DNA of 24,223 nt, taken from VBCK01 sp035511515. Lineage in GTDB: Bacteria; Pseudomonadota; Gammaproteobacteria; Burkholderiales; Burkholderiaceae_F. The stretch lies in the NCBI GenBank assembly GCA_035511515.1, contig DATKFG010000100.1, positions 1 through 24,223 on the forward strand, written 5' to 3'. Of this stretch, positions 16,839-24,223 are shown piece after piece (position 1 is the stretch's first letter; each line of letters begins with the position of its first letter). Made by a program: the position numbers and the translations under genes. The notes below the pieces were generated by a model, which was not told the DNA's origin, searched no databases, and worked only from the letters and a program-made list of their open reading frames with translations.

Positions 16839-17579
16839 TCATAGCGTGAAACTCTGCTGGGTCTGTGTTTCGCCGGCCGCCACGACGCGCACCAGGACCG
16901 AATGCGCCACCGCACCGCTGGGCAGCGTGAATGCGCCCTCCAGCCGCTGGTAATGGCGAAACGACAGGTCGAACGCTTTGGTGCGTTCCGGCGTGGCGTC
17001 CGCCTCCGGAAGCTCGTAAATGAAGGTGCCGCCCTTCTGGGTGAAGCGGACCTCCATCTGCACCGAGCCGACGAAATCGCGGTCGGCCTTGCCGCTTTGC
17101 TGGATCAGCAGGCGGAAGCGCATTCGCGAGGACTCGTCGTCGGGCTGCAGCCGAAAGCTGCGAATCACGATTCCTTTGTCGCTCTTGCCGGCCGGCAGCA
17201 GGCTGTCGTAGAAGGCCAGGTCTTCCTTCAGCCGCGTGGTCTCGTCCTCCAGCGTCTTGACCTGCTGCATCAGCTGCTCCTGTGCAGCCCGTTCGACCTT
17301 CAGCTCGCCCTCGTACGCGTTGGCCAGCACATCGCTGCGGTCGCGCTCGGCGGCCGTCTCGCGCAGCTGCGTCGTCAGCTGCTCGATCTGCGCCGCGAGC
17401 TGGCGCCGGTCGGGGCCGGCGAAGTCGCGGCCGTACTCGTAGATCGCCACGCCGGCCGCCGCCGCCAGCGCCGCGGCCAGGAAACCGAGCAGCGCGCGCA
17501 TCGGCCATGGCAGCGTCGAGCGCACCGTCACGCGAGGCGCGCTCAACGACATGTTTCGCAGCCATAGCTTGCGGCGCAT
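16839..17579 (-). CDS. Membrane-anchored coiled-coil protein, DUF6776-like
   Basis: This 246-residue protein has one TM segment (about residues 25-47, PMRALLGFLAAALAAAAGVA). A coiled coil follows (about 58-122, LAAQIEQLTTQLRETAAERD onward), then a beta-rich C-terminal domain (RSFRLQPDDESSRMRFRLLI, FVGSVQMEVRFTQKGG). Topology suggests a short cytoplasmic N-terminus and a periplasmic coil and domain. I recall proteins of this architecture (DUF6776) between argC and bactofilin in Burkholderiales; the function is unknown. It starts 9 bases after the argC stop. A start at 17552 (MSLSAP) is also possible, since neither has a clear ribosome-binding site. Its position next to bactofilin suggests an envelope-scaffold partner, which is inference. 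Confidence 0.85.
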   Translation of the reverse strand: MRRKLWLRNMSLSAPRVTVRSTLPWPMRALLGFLAAALAAAAGVAIYEYGRDFAGPDRRQLAAQIEQLTTQLRETAAERDRSDVLANAYEGELKVERAAQEQLMQQVKTLEDETTRLKEDLAFYDSLLPAGKSDKGIVIRSFRLQPDDESSRMRFRLLIQQSGKADRDFVGSVQMEVRFTQKGGTFIYELPEADATPERTKAFDLSFRHYQRLEGAFTLPSGAVAHSVLVRVVAAGETQTQQSFTL

Positions 17580-17588
17580 CGTGTGCGG

Positions 17589-18659
17589 TCAAGGCAACAA
17601 TGCGATCTGCTCCAGCCCCTCGGTCTCGGGCCGGCCGAACGCGATGTTCATCACCTGCACCGCCTGGCCGGCGGCGCCCTTGACCAGGTTGTCTTCGACC
17701 ACCAGCACGACGGCCAGATTCCTGGACGGCCGGTGCACCGCGATCCGCGCGACATTGGAGCCGCGCACCGAGCGCGTATCCGGGCAACTGCCGGGCGGCA
17801 GCACATCGACGAACGGCTCGTCCCGATAGAAGCGCTCGTACAGCTGCTGCAGGTCCTGATCGACCGCCGATCCGAGCCGCACGTACAGCGTCGAATGGAT
17901 CCCGCGGATCATCGGGACCAGGTGGGGCACGAACGTGAGCTGAACCGGAACGCCCGCGGCCAGGCGCAGCTCCTGCTCGATCTCCGGTTGGTGCCGGTGC
18001 CCGGCGACCGCGTAGGCCCGGAAGTTGTCCAAAACCTCGGCTGCCAGAAGGTCGAGCTCGATCTTGCGCCCCGCCCCGCTGACGCCCGACTTGCAATCGG
18101 CGATCAGCCCCTGCCACTCGACTGCGCCGGAGCGCTCGCGCTCGAGCCGCGCCAGCGGCAGCAGGCCCAGCAGCACGCTGGTCGGATAGCAACCCGGAAT
18201 TGCGATGATGCGGGCCCGCCGGATCGCCTCGCGGGTGGCCTCAGGAAGGCCATAGACGGCATCGCCGAGCAGATCCGGGCAGGCGTGCGTCATTCGGTAC
18301 CAGCGTTCGAACTCGGCCGTGTCCCGCAGCCGGAAGTCGGCCGCCAGATCGATGACCCGCACGCCCGAGGCCAACAGCTCGCGCGCCTGCGACATCGCCA
18401 CGCCGTGCGGAGTGGCGAAGAACACCACGTCGCAGCGTTGCAGCTGCGCCGCGGACGGCTCCACGAATGCCAGTGCGACGCGCCCTCGCAGCGACGGGAA
18501 CAGGCGGTCCACCGCGGTGCCAGCCTCGCCGCGCGAGGTGATCGCGACCAGCTCGACGGCCGGATGCTGGGCCAGCAGACGCAGCAACTCGACGCCGGTA
18601 TACCCGGTGCCGCCGACGATGCCCGCCCGAATGGATCCGCCCGCTCTGGATGCGCCCAT
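17589..18659 (-). CDS. argC: N-acetyl-gamma-glutamyl-phosphate reductase
   Basis: ArgC reduces N-acetyl-glutamyl phosphate to the semialdehyde with NADPH, the third step of arginine synthesis. The ATG at 18659 is preferred, with GAGG about 11 bases upstream; a GTG at 18686 in frame would add 9 residues. The length is 356 residues. The nucleotide-binding loop is AGIVGGTGYTGVELLRLL (residues 12-29), and the catalytic cysteine is C157 in IPGCYPTSVLLGL. Also seen are VIDLAADFRLRD, the substrate-site block GVSGAGRK and the C-terminal VVEDNLVKGAAGQAVQ with NIAFG. It heads a minus-strand group with the DUF6776-type gene and bactofilin. The 400-base region upstream holds its promoter and a repeat. 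Confidence 0.97.
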   Translation of the reverse strand: MGASRAGGSIRAGIVGGTGYTGVELLRLLAQHPAVELVAITSRGEAGTAVDRLFPSLRGRVALAFVEPSAAQLQRCDVVFFATPHGVAMSQARELLASGVRVIDLAADFRLRDTAEFERWYRMTHACPDLLGDAVYGLPEATREAIRRARIIAIPGCYPTSVLLGLLPLARLERERSGAVEWQGLIADCKSGVSGAGRKIELDLLAAEVLDNFRAYAVAGHRHQPEIEQELRLAAGVPVQLTFVPHLVPMIRGIHSTLYVRLGSAVDQDLQQLYERFYRDEPFVDVLPPGSCPDTRSVRGSNVARIAVHRPSRNLAVVLVVEDNLVKGAAGQAVQVMNIAFGRPETEGLEQIALLP

Positions 18660-18917
18660 TGCGCCCGCCCCTCGCTTCCGCTGCACCGGAAATTAGACCG
18701 TGGCCGGCCGCCCCTTGAATAGCTTCAATCTGGACTTTTATCCGGCCAATTCCGCGCCGGCGGCAACTGGCCGCGGACGGGCCGCGCGGGGCGCTGCCGG
18801 CCGAATCGAGCGAAAAAACCCTTAATTTGCAAGTATATGCGGTCCGGCTGGGCGTCCCGGCAGAACGTCACGCGGAAACGCGTTCGTCCGGCCGCACGAG
18901 AGACCGCGCGCGGGCTG
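18660..18917. other. Upstream region of argC
   Basis: No gene is supported in these bases. They contain a small inverted repeat, TTGAA/TTCAA (18715-18728), and an AT-rich patch around 18815-18840. On the minus strand that patch reads TATACT then TTGCAAATTAAGGG. This could belong to an argC promoter, but no pair of boxes has proper spacing. Confidence 0.3.
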
Positions 18918-19046
18918 CCCTCACCCCCGACCCCTCTCCCGCTGCGCGGGCGAGGGGCGATACGGCGTCGCGGGCGCGTAAGCATTCGCACAGACACGGT
19001 GGATCGCCCCTCGCCCGCGCAGCAGCAGAGGGGTCGGGGGTGAGGG
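18918..19046. repeat. GC-rich REP-like inverted repeat, copy 1
   Basis: The left arm (18918-18960) starts CCCTCACCCCCGACCCC and ends GGGCGAGGGGCGA. The right arm (19004-19046) is its near-complete reverse complement, ending GGGGTCGGGGGTGAGGG. A 43-base spacer contains GCATTCGCA. Each arm can also form its own hairpin. It lies 13 bases past the rpsI stop in the direction of rpsI transcription. Bases 18931-18960 are identical to 20425-20454. Confidence 0.85.
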
Positions 19047-19059
19047 CGGGTATTGCGGG

Positions 19060-19452
19060 CTAGCGCTTGGAGAATTGCTTGCGGCGGCGTGCCTTGCGCA
19101 GCCCGACCTTCTTGCGCTCGACCTCGCGGGCGTCCCGCGTGACGAGCCCGGCCTTTGACAGCACCGGCTTGAGGGTCTCGTCGTAGTCGATCAGCGCGCG
19201 CGTGATGCCGTGGCGCACCGCGCCGGCCTGACCGGACTCTCCGCCGCCGTCCACGTTGATCTGGATGTCGAAGCTGGTCAGATGATTCGTCAACACCAGC
19301 GGCTGGCGCGCGATCATGCGGCCGGTTTCGCGATGGAAAAACTCGTCGATCGCGCGCCCGTTGACCGTGATATCGCCCTTGCCGCGCTTCAAAAAGACGC
19401 GCGCCACCGAGCTCTTGCGGCGCCCGGTTCCATAATTGTGCTTGCCGATCAT
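19060..19452 (-). CDS. rpsI: 30S ribosomal protein S9
   Basis: S9 is a small-subunit protein whose basic tail reaches toward the P-site tRNA. The 130 residues are the usual length. MIGKHNYGTGRRKSSVARVF and GKGDITVNGRAIDEFF are diagnostic; INVDGGGESGQAGAVRHGIT follows, and the tail ends RKARRRKQFSKR with the conserved terminal Lys-Arg. AAGGGA lies 7 bases before the ATG. It follows rplM after 28 bases, the standard rplM-rpsI operon. A repeat element lies just downstream and may act as transcript end or mRNA stabiliser. Confidence 0.99.
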   Translation of the reverse strand: MIGKHNYGTGRRKSSVARVFLKRGKGDITVNGRAIDEFFHRETGRMIARQPLVLTNHLTSFDIQINVDGGGESGQAGAVRHGITRALIDYDETLKPVLSKAGLVTRDAREVERKKVGLRKARRRKQFSKR

Positions 19453-19480
19453 CCGTAATCCCTTGCCATCGTCCGTCAGG

Positions 19481-19915
19481 TCAGATCACCAGCGTCTTGG
19501 GCTGCTGCGCCGAATGCGGATGCTCCCCACCCGGGTAGATCTTCAGCTTCTTGATCATCGCGTAGCCCAGCGGGCCCTTCGGCAGCATGCCCTTGACCGC
19601 TTTTTGCAGCACCCGTCCCGGGAAGCGCTGCTGCATCTTCAGGAAGGTGGTCTCGTAAACGCCGCCCGGGTAGCTCGAATGGCGCTGATACACCTTGCCG
19701 GTGGGCTTGGCGCCGGTCACGCGCAATCCGGCCGCATTGACGACCACGATGTAGTCGCCGGTGTCCACGTGCGGAGTGAATTCCGGCTTGTGCTTGCCGC
19801 GCAGGCGCAACGCGATCTGAGCGGCCAGCCGACCCAGCACCTTCTCGTTGGCATCGACCAGAAACCAGTCGCGCCGCACTTCGTGCGGCTTCGCCGAAAA
19901 TGTCCTCGACGTCAT
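19481..19915 (-). CDS. rplM: 50S ribosomal protein L13
   Basis: L13 is an early-assembling large-subunit protein that binds 23S rRNA. It has 144 residues. TFSAKPHEVRRDWFLVDANE, VLGRLAAQIALRLRGKHKPE, GDYIVVVNAAGLRVTGAK and VKGMLPKGPLGYAMIKKLKI are conserved L13 blocks. The ATG at 19915 gives MTSRTFSAK; the Shine-Dalgarno is poor, with AAGGC about 13 bases upstream. A promoter with TAGAAT and TTGCCG lies immediately upstream on the minus strand. It is the first gene of the rplM-rpsI operon and diverges from an OsmC-family gene. Confidence 0.99.
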   Translation of the reverse strand: MTSRTFSAKPHEVRRDWFLVDANEKVLGRLAAQIALRLRGKHKPEFTPHVDTGDYIVVVNAAGLRVTGAKPTGKVYQRHSSYPGGVYETTFLKMQQRFPGRVLQKAVKGMLPKGPLGYAMIKKLKIYPGGEHPHSAQQPKTLVI

Positions 19916-19938
19916 TTTTTGGCCCGGAAAAGCCTTAA

Positions 19939-19968
19939 ATTCTACCTTGTTCCGGCCAGAGCCGGCAA
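19939..19968 (-). promoter_or_regulatory. Predicted sigma-70 promoter of rplM-rpsI
   Basis: On the minus strand TTGCCG (plus 19963-19968) and TAGAAT (plus 19939-19944) are separated by 18 bases. The -10 lies 23 bases from the rplM ATG, so the leader would be short. Both boxes fit the consensus well, and their place before a ribosomal operon supports the call. Confidence 0.65.
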
Positions 19969-19989
19969 GGTCGATGGGGAGAACGGATC

Positions 19990-20412
19990 ATGCAATGCAC
20001 GGTGCGGTGGGAAGGCCCTTCCGGCATGGCATTCGTGGCCGAGACCGGCAGCGGCCACCTGGCGTGCATGGACGGAGCACCGGACGGGGGCGGACGCAAC
20101 CTGGCGCCGCGTCCGATGGAACTGCTGCTGGCGGGCACCGGCGGGTGTACCGCGTACGACGTGGTCCTGATCCTGCAGCGCGGCCGCCATGACGTGCGCG
20201 GCTGCGAGGTGCACTTGAAGGCCGATCGCGCTGCCGATGATCCGAAAGTCTTCACCCGGATCGAGTTGCGCTTCGTCGTGCGCGGCCGGGGACTGAAACC
20301 GGACGTCGTCGAGCGGGCCGTGCGCCTGTCGCACGAGAAGTACTGCTCGGCCACGGTGATGCTCGAAAAAACGGCGCAGCTGCAGTACAGCGTCGAGATC
20401 GTCGAGGACTAA
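19990..20412 (+). CDS. OsmC-family peroxiredoxin-like protein
   Basis: OsmC/Ohr proteins reduce organic hydroperoxides using two reactive cysteines in the cytoplasm. The ATG at 19990 follows GGGGAG (19976-19981) and gives 140 residues. The first cysteine is C53 in LLAGTGGCTAYDVV and the second is C119 in SHEKYCSATVML, the normal spacing for this family. MQCTVRWEGPSGMAFVAETG and RPMELLLAG fit the YhfA-like OsmC branch rather than the Ohr branch, so a general thiol-dependent antioxidant role is likely but the substrate is not known. It diverges from rplM and converges on coq7. A GC-rich repeat begins directly after its stop. Confidence 0.92.
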   Translation: MQCTVRWEGPSGMAFVAETGSGHLACMDGAPDGGGRNLAPRPMELLLAGTGGCTAYDVVLILQRGRHDVRGCEVHLKADRAADDPKVFTRIELRFVVRGRGLKPDVVERAVRLSHEKYCSATVMLEKTAQLQYSVEIVED

Positions 20413-20503
20413 CCCTCACCCCCTCCCCTCTCCCGCTGCGCGGGCGAGGGGCGACCAGGCGCCGCAAGTGCGCAGGCATTCGCAAAGGCATGCGGGGTGA
20501 GGG
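20413..20503. repeat. GC-rich REP-like repeat, copy 2
   Basis: It begins at the base after the OsmC-gene stop codon with CCCTCACCCCC and shares 30 identical bases (20425-20454) with copy 1, a self-complementary hairpin with an 11-bp arm and one mismatch. The spacer also contains GCATTCGCA. The right arm is eroded to GGGGTGAGGG (20494-20503). It ends 2 bases before the coq7 stop codon, so it fills the whole space between two convergent genes. Confidence 0.8.
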
Positions 20504-20505
20504 CC

Positions 20506-21153
20506 TCACACGTAATACGCCGTAGCCGTCATCACGCGGGCGGCCATTCGCATCGCGAGCCGCACGGGCGCCGGCAGCTCGGAGCCGCCCAGTTCGCGCG
20601 CGGCCAGGCCGTGCAGCTGCTCGTCTTCCTTCATCTGGGCCACGATGGCGCGCGAGGCGTGATCCTGCGCCGGCAGTCGCTCCAGGTGTCCGAGCAGGTG
20701 TTGCTCCACCTGTCGCTCGGTTTCGACCACGAAGCCCAGACTGACGCGATCGCCCAGCCGGGAGGCCAGAAAGCCAATCGAGAACGCGCCCGCGTACCAG
20801 AACGGATTCAACCAGCTGGTGCGGTCGCCGAGATCTTCGAGCCGCTTGCGGGTCCACGCCAGGTGATCGACCTCCTCGCGGGACGCCCGCTCGAGCGCGG
20901 CTCGCACCCCGGCCTCGCGGGCGCCGAGCGCCTGCGCCTCGTACAAGGCCTGCGCGCACACCTCGCCGACATGATCGACCCGGATCAGCGCAGCGGCATG
21001 CCGGCGCTCGGACTCCGACAACGCGGCGGGCGGCGCCTCGGCGGCGAGCGGCGGGTACGGACGGCTGGCGATCGACCGTCCACCGACGGTCTGCAGCGCG
21101 CGCTGGGCCGCTGCCAGCAGTCGATCCAGCATCGACAGGTTCTGCATACCCAC
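20506..21153 (-). CDS. coq7: Demethoxyubiquinone hydroxylase (Coq7, diiron)
   Basis: Coq7 hydroxylates 2-polyprenyl-3-methyl-6-methoxy-1,4-benzoquinol in ubiquinone synthesis at the inner membrane. From GTG 21153 it has 215 residues. Expected diiron ligands are present: E64 in RVDHVGEVCAQ, E94 and H97 in REEVDHLAW, E146 in VVETERQVEQ, and E178 and H181 in KEDEQLHG. The hydrophobic stretch NPFWYAGAFSIGFLASRLGD (116-135) fits membrane association. The start is uncertain: AGGT precedes GTG 21153, but ATG 21147 and ATG 21132 (MLDRLL) are also plausible. It follows glpK on the same strand after 46 bases that contain a hairpin. Its stop is 3 bases from repeat copy 2. Confidence 0.96.
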   Translation of the reverse strand: MGMQNLSMLDRLLAAAQRALQTVGGRSIASRPYPPLAAEAPPAALSESERRHAAALIRVDHVGEVCAQALYEAQALGAREAGVRAALERASREEVDHLAWTRKRLEDLGDRTSWLNPFWYAGAFSIGFLASRLGDRVSLGFVVETERQVEQHLLGHLERLPAQDHASRAIVAQMKEDEQLHGLAARELGGSELPAPVRLAMRMAARVMTATAYYV

Positions 21154-21164
21154 CCAGGTGACCT

Positions 21165-21183
21165 GCAGGTTCGAAGAACCTGC
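21165..21183. repeat. Hairpin between glpK and coq7
   Basis: GCAGGTTC (21165-21172) and GAACCTGC (21176-21183) form a perfect 8-bp stem with a 3-base loop. On the coding strand it lies 17 bases after the glpK stop and 11 bases before the coq7 start. No T-tract follows, so it is more likely a leader or processing structure than an intrinsic terminator. Confidence 0.55.
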
Positions 21184-21199
21184 GACTCAGGCCACCAGT

Positions 21200-22684
<1,485 letters not shown>

Positions 22685-22691
22685 ATCGGCT

Positions 22692-23786
22692 TCATTCACC
22701 GACCCATTCACCGACGGGCAATTCCAGACGTTCGATCATCGCTGCAATGGCTGCGATCTGCACGCCGCTGCGCACCGCATAATCGGCGCCCGAATAGCCC
22801 CACCAGTCCCAGCATCCCTCCGGATTCAATTCCAACCAGGGCGTGTACCAGGCGTAACTGGTCGCAGCGACCTGCGGGTAAAGGATGACCGCCGCATGAT
22901 GCGTGGCCCAGCCGTTGTAGCCCGCGTAGCGGACGAATTCCTGGCTCGACGCGGTTGCTCCCTGCCGGCATCCGTGCAGTGCAACATGCAGTCGACAGCC
23001 CCCATGGCGGCAAGGCCGCGGTACGTACAGGTAGCCGAGCCTTGCCAGCGAGTCATTGCCCAGCAAGCGGCGCCACCCGGGTATGAATTCGGCCTGTTCG
23101 AACGTGCGCAACTCCGCGCCCGCGTCCGGTTCCTCCGGCGCCTGCGGATAAAGGTAGTCCAGCATCTGCGAGGCCGCATCGAAGCCGCAGGCATTCAGGT
23201 AGGTTCCGCCGGTGTCCCTGCACCGCCCCCCGTGGTCGACCGTCGGCATTGAGTGGCCGGCGCCGCTCAAGACCATGAACGCGACTTTGTCGCCGGCGTA
23301 GGCGCGAAGAAAGTCCCGCGCGGCTTCCACCACGTCGGATCCAATGATCGGGTCGGTCCCATCGGCCAGCACCCAAGCCCGGATCCGCTCAAGGTGGGAC
23401 GGCGCATCGATCGAGCCCAGCGAGGCGGCGGCCGCCGCCGCCTCGACCGATTCACGCCCGTCCGGGTGACCATGCAGGCAGACGTCGGAAACCCACAGCG
23501 GATGAATCTGGGCGCAGGCGTAGGGCCCGGCGGCAATCACGCCGACCCCACGTACCGAGGCGGAATGCGCGACCGCGAATTGAAGCGCCATGAAGCCGCC
23601 CGACGAAACGCCGGAGGTCGTGACGCCGTCCGGGTCGATCGCCAGCGACGGAAGCGTTTGGGCAGCGGCCGCGGCGTTCAGCGCGCAAACAACGAGGCCC
23701 GTTGCCGCTGGGCGCCATGCCCGCCCCGCCGATCGGATTGATGTCGGGAATTGAGCCCGTTTTACGAATAATTCGTTGAGCAGCAT
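22692..23786 (-). CDS. Secreted PHB-depolymerase-like hydrolase
   Basis: This 364-residue alpha/beta hydrolase appears exported and probably cleaves short-chain-length polyhydroxyalkanoate or related esters outside the cytoplasm. ATG 23786 has GAGGG 7 bases upstream and gives a long signal sequence with a hydrophobic core around residues 27-42, ending AAAAAQ. The lipase-like box is GVSSGG with S61 as nucleophile. Likely partners are D145 in ADGTDPIIGS and H178 in SGAGHSMPT. The second half, YLYVPRPC, CRLHVALHGCRQ, FVRYAGYNGWA, ILYPQVAAT and NPEGCWDWWGYSGADYA, matches depolymerase-type sequences I know from betaproteobacteria. Ten cysteines suggest disulphides. I see no separate substrate-binding domain, so soluble oligomers or denatured polymer are likelier targets than crystalline polymer. 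It is followed immediately by glpK. Confidence 0.85.
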   Translation of the reverse strand: MLLNELFVKRAQFPTSIRSAGRAWRPAATGLVVCALNAAAAAQTLPSLAIDPDGVTTSGVSSGGFMALQFAVAHSASVRGVGVIAAGPYACAQIHPLWVSDVCLHGHPDGRESVEAAAAAASLGSIDAPSHLERIRAWVLADGTDPIIGSDVVEAARDFLRAYAGDKVAFMVLSGAGHSMPTVDHGGRCRDTGGTYLNACGFDAASQMLDYLYPQAPEEPDAGAELRTFEQAEFIPGWRRLLGNDSLARLGYLYVPRPCRHGGCRLHVALHGCRQGATASSQEFVRYAGYNGWATHHAAVILYPQVAATSYAWYTPWLELNPEGCWDWWGYSGADYAVRSGVQIAAIAAMIERLELPVGEWVGE

Positions 23787-23882
23787 GTTTTCCCTCAATC
23801 TTGCGCTGCGGTCATCCGATCATTAGGTTGAAGCGTTCAGACGGGATAGCAGTCGATTGGCGGCAGGGATCCGGAGCAGACG

Positions 23883-24188
23883 ATGCGGTTGCAGGTCCGA
23901 GAGCAGGGCGACGAAGTCCACATCGAGGTCAGCGGCGTGGCGGGCCGGCATCAACTCGTGTTGCAGGCCCTGACCGAGTGCAGCCGCGGGGTGTGTGCCG
24001 TAAACGGTGAGACGTCGCTGCACCCGCAGGACGTGTCGGTCCGGGCCGGCACCGACGAGATCAGGATCCGCCTTAAGGGACGCGGCGGCCTTCGTTTCGA
24101 GCCGCTGGCGATTTATCGCTGCATGCGCCATGCCTTGATCGAAGAACGGGCCGTGCCGGTGGGTGGCGCCGTGCTGCCGGTTGGCTGA
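23883..24188 (+). CDS. Small protein of unknown function
   Basis: This 101-residue protein matches no family I recognise. The ATG at 23883 follows GGAG (23873-23876) at good spacing. The sequence is mixed alpha/beta with no signal peptide or TM segment. It begins MRLQVREQGDEVHIEVSGVA, has TECSRGVCAV (C33 and C38, CX4C), a basic beta segment EIRIRLKGRGGLRFEPLAIY and then a helix with C80 (RCMRHALIEE). It could be a small regulatory or redox-sensitive protein, but nothing in the sequence proves it. It diverges from the PHB-depolymerase-like gene with a 96-base gap containing TGAACGCTTCA. A repeat copy begins 16 bases after its stop. Confidence 0.65.
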   Translation: MRLQVREQGDEVHIEVSGVAGRHQLVLQALTECSRGVCAVNGETSLHPQDVSVRAGTDEIRIRLKGRGGLRFEPLAIYRCMRHALIEERAVPVGGAVLPVG

Positions 24189-24204
24189 AAAACAGCACAT
24201 AAAG

Positions 24205-24223
24205 CCCTCACCCCCCTGCTGCG
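24205..24223. repeat. GC-rich REP-like repeat, copy 3 (cut by window end)
   Basis: CCCTCACCCCCCTGCTGCG repeats the beginning of copies 1 and 2, with an apparent shortening between the first C-run and GCTGCG. It is again placed just after a stop codon. The rest lies outside the window. Confidence 0.55.

Noticed and set aside
18725..19063. Short open frames on both strands in the argC-rpsI gap
   Set aside because: They run through the GC-rich inverted repeat and show Arg/Pro/Ala-rich translations with no ribosome-binding site.
21112..21194. A tRNA-like 3' end: GGTTCGAA in a stem followed 9 bases later by CCA
   Set aside because: The loop would be 9 bases instead of 7, and no matching acceptor strand, anticodon arm or D arm is found upstream, where coq7 coding sequence lies.

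Overview
The window looks like chromosomal DNA of a high-GC Gram-negative betaproteobacterium, most likely of the order Burkholderiales. The evidence is three beta-barrel proteins ending in aromatic residues, two of them Burkholderiales-type general porins, two RND efflux permeases, ubiquinone synthesis (coq7), and a housekeeping block (rplM, rpsI, argC, a DUF6776-type protein, bactofilin, erpA, anmK, tyrS, with an OsmC-like gene and coq7 beside it). I recall that block as clustered in this order of bacteria. No IS element, phage gene, CRISPR array, tRNA or rRNA was found.

Layout. Positions 1-3138 hold the nearly complete end of an RND efflux permease, converging on a small outer-membrane barrel gene that follows tyrS on the minus strand (3149-5083). 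anmK diverges from tyrS (5181-6302). A general porin follows (6597-7760) with a strong terminator, then erpA on the minus strand (7846-8196) and a second, larger porin (8570-10015), also with a terminator. A tripartite efflux operon runs from 10284 to 16351 in the order permease, periplasmic adaptor, outer-membrane channel lipoprotein. It meets the minus-strand genes bactofilin, DUF6776-type membrane coiled-coil protein and argC (16367-18659). A repeat-filled gap separates these from the rplM-rpsI ribosomal pair (minus, 19060-19915). An OsmC-family gene (plus, 19990-20412) converges on coq7. Upstream of coq7 on the same strand lie glpK and a secreted PHB-depolymerase-like hydrolase (20506-23786). 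A small unrecognised gene (23883-24188) diverges from the hydrolase, and the window ends inside a repeat.

Functionally, the window mixes core functions (translation, Fe-S insertion, arginine and ubiquinone synthesis, peptidoglycan recycling, cytoskeleton) with an envelope-transport set of two porins and two RND pumps. Compared with the compact block I remember, the porins and the second efflux operon appear to sit between anmK, erpA and bactofilin.

No clearly new multi-gene system was seen. The best leads are: the second RND permease, which lacks two canonical proton-relay residues; a perfect 20-bp palindrome upstream of its operon; a GC-rich repeat family placed just after stop codons; cysteine pairs in both porins; a PHB-depolymerase-like gene coupled to glycerol kinase; and a 101-residue protein of unknown function.
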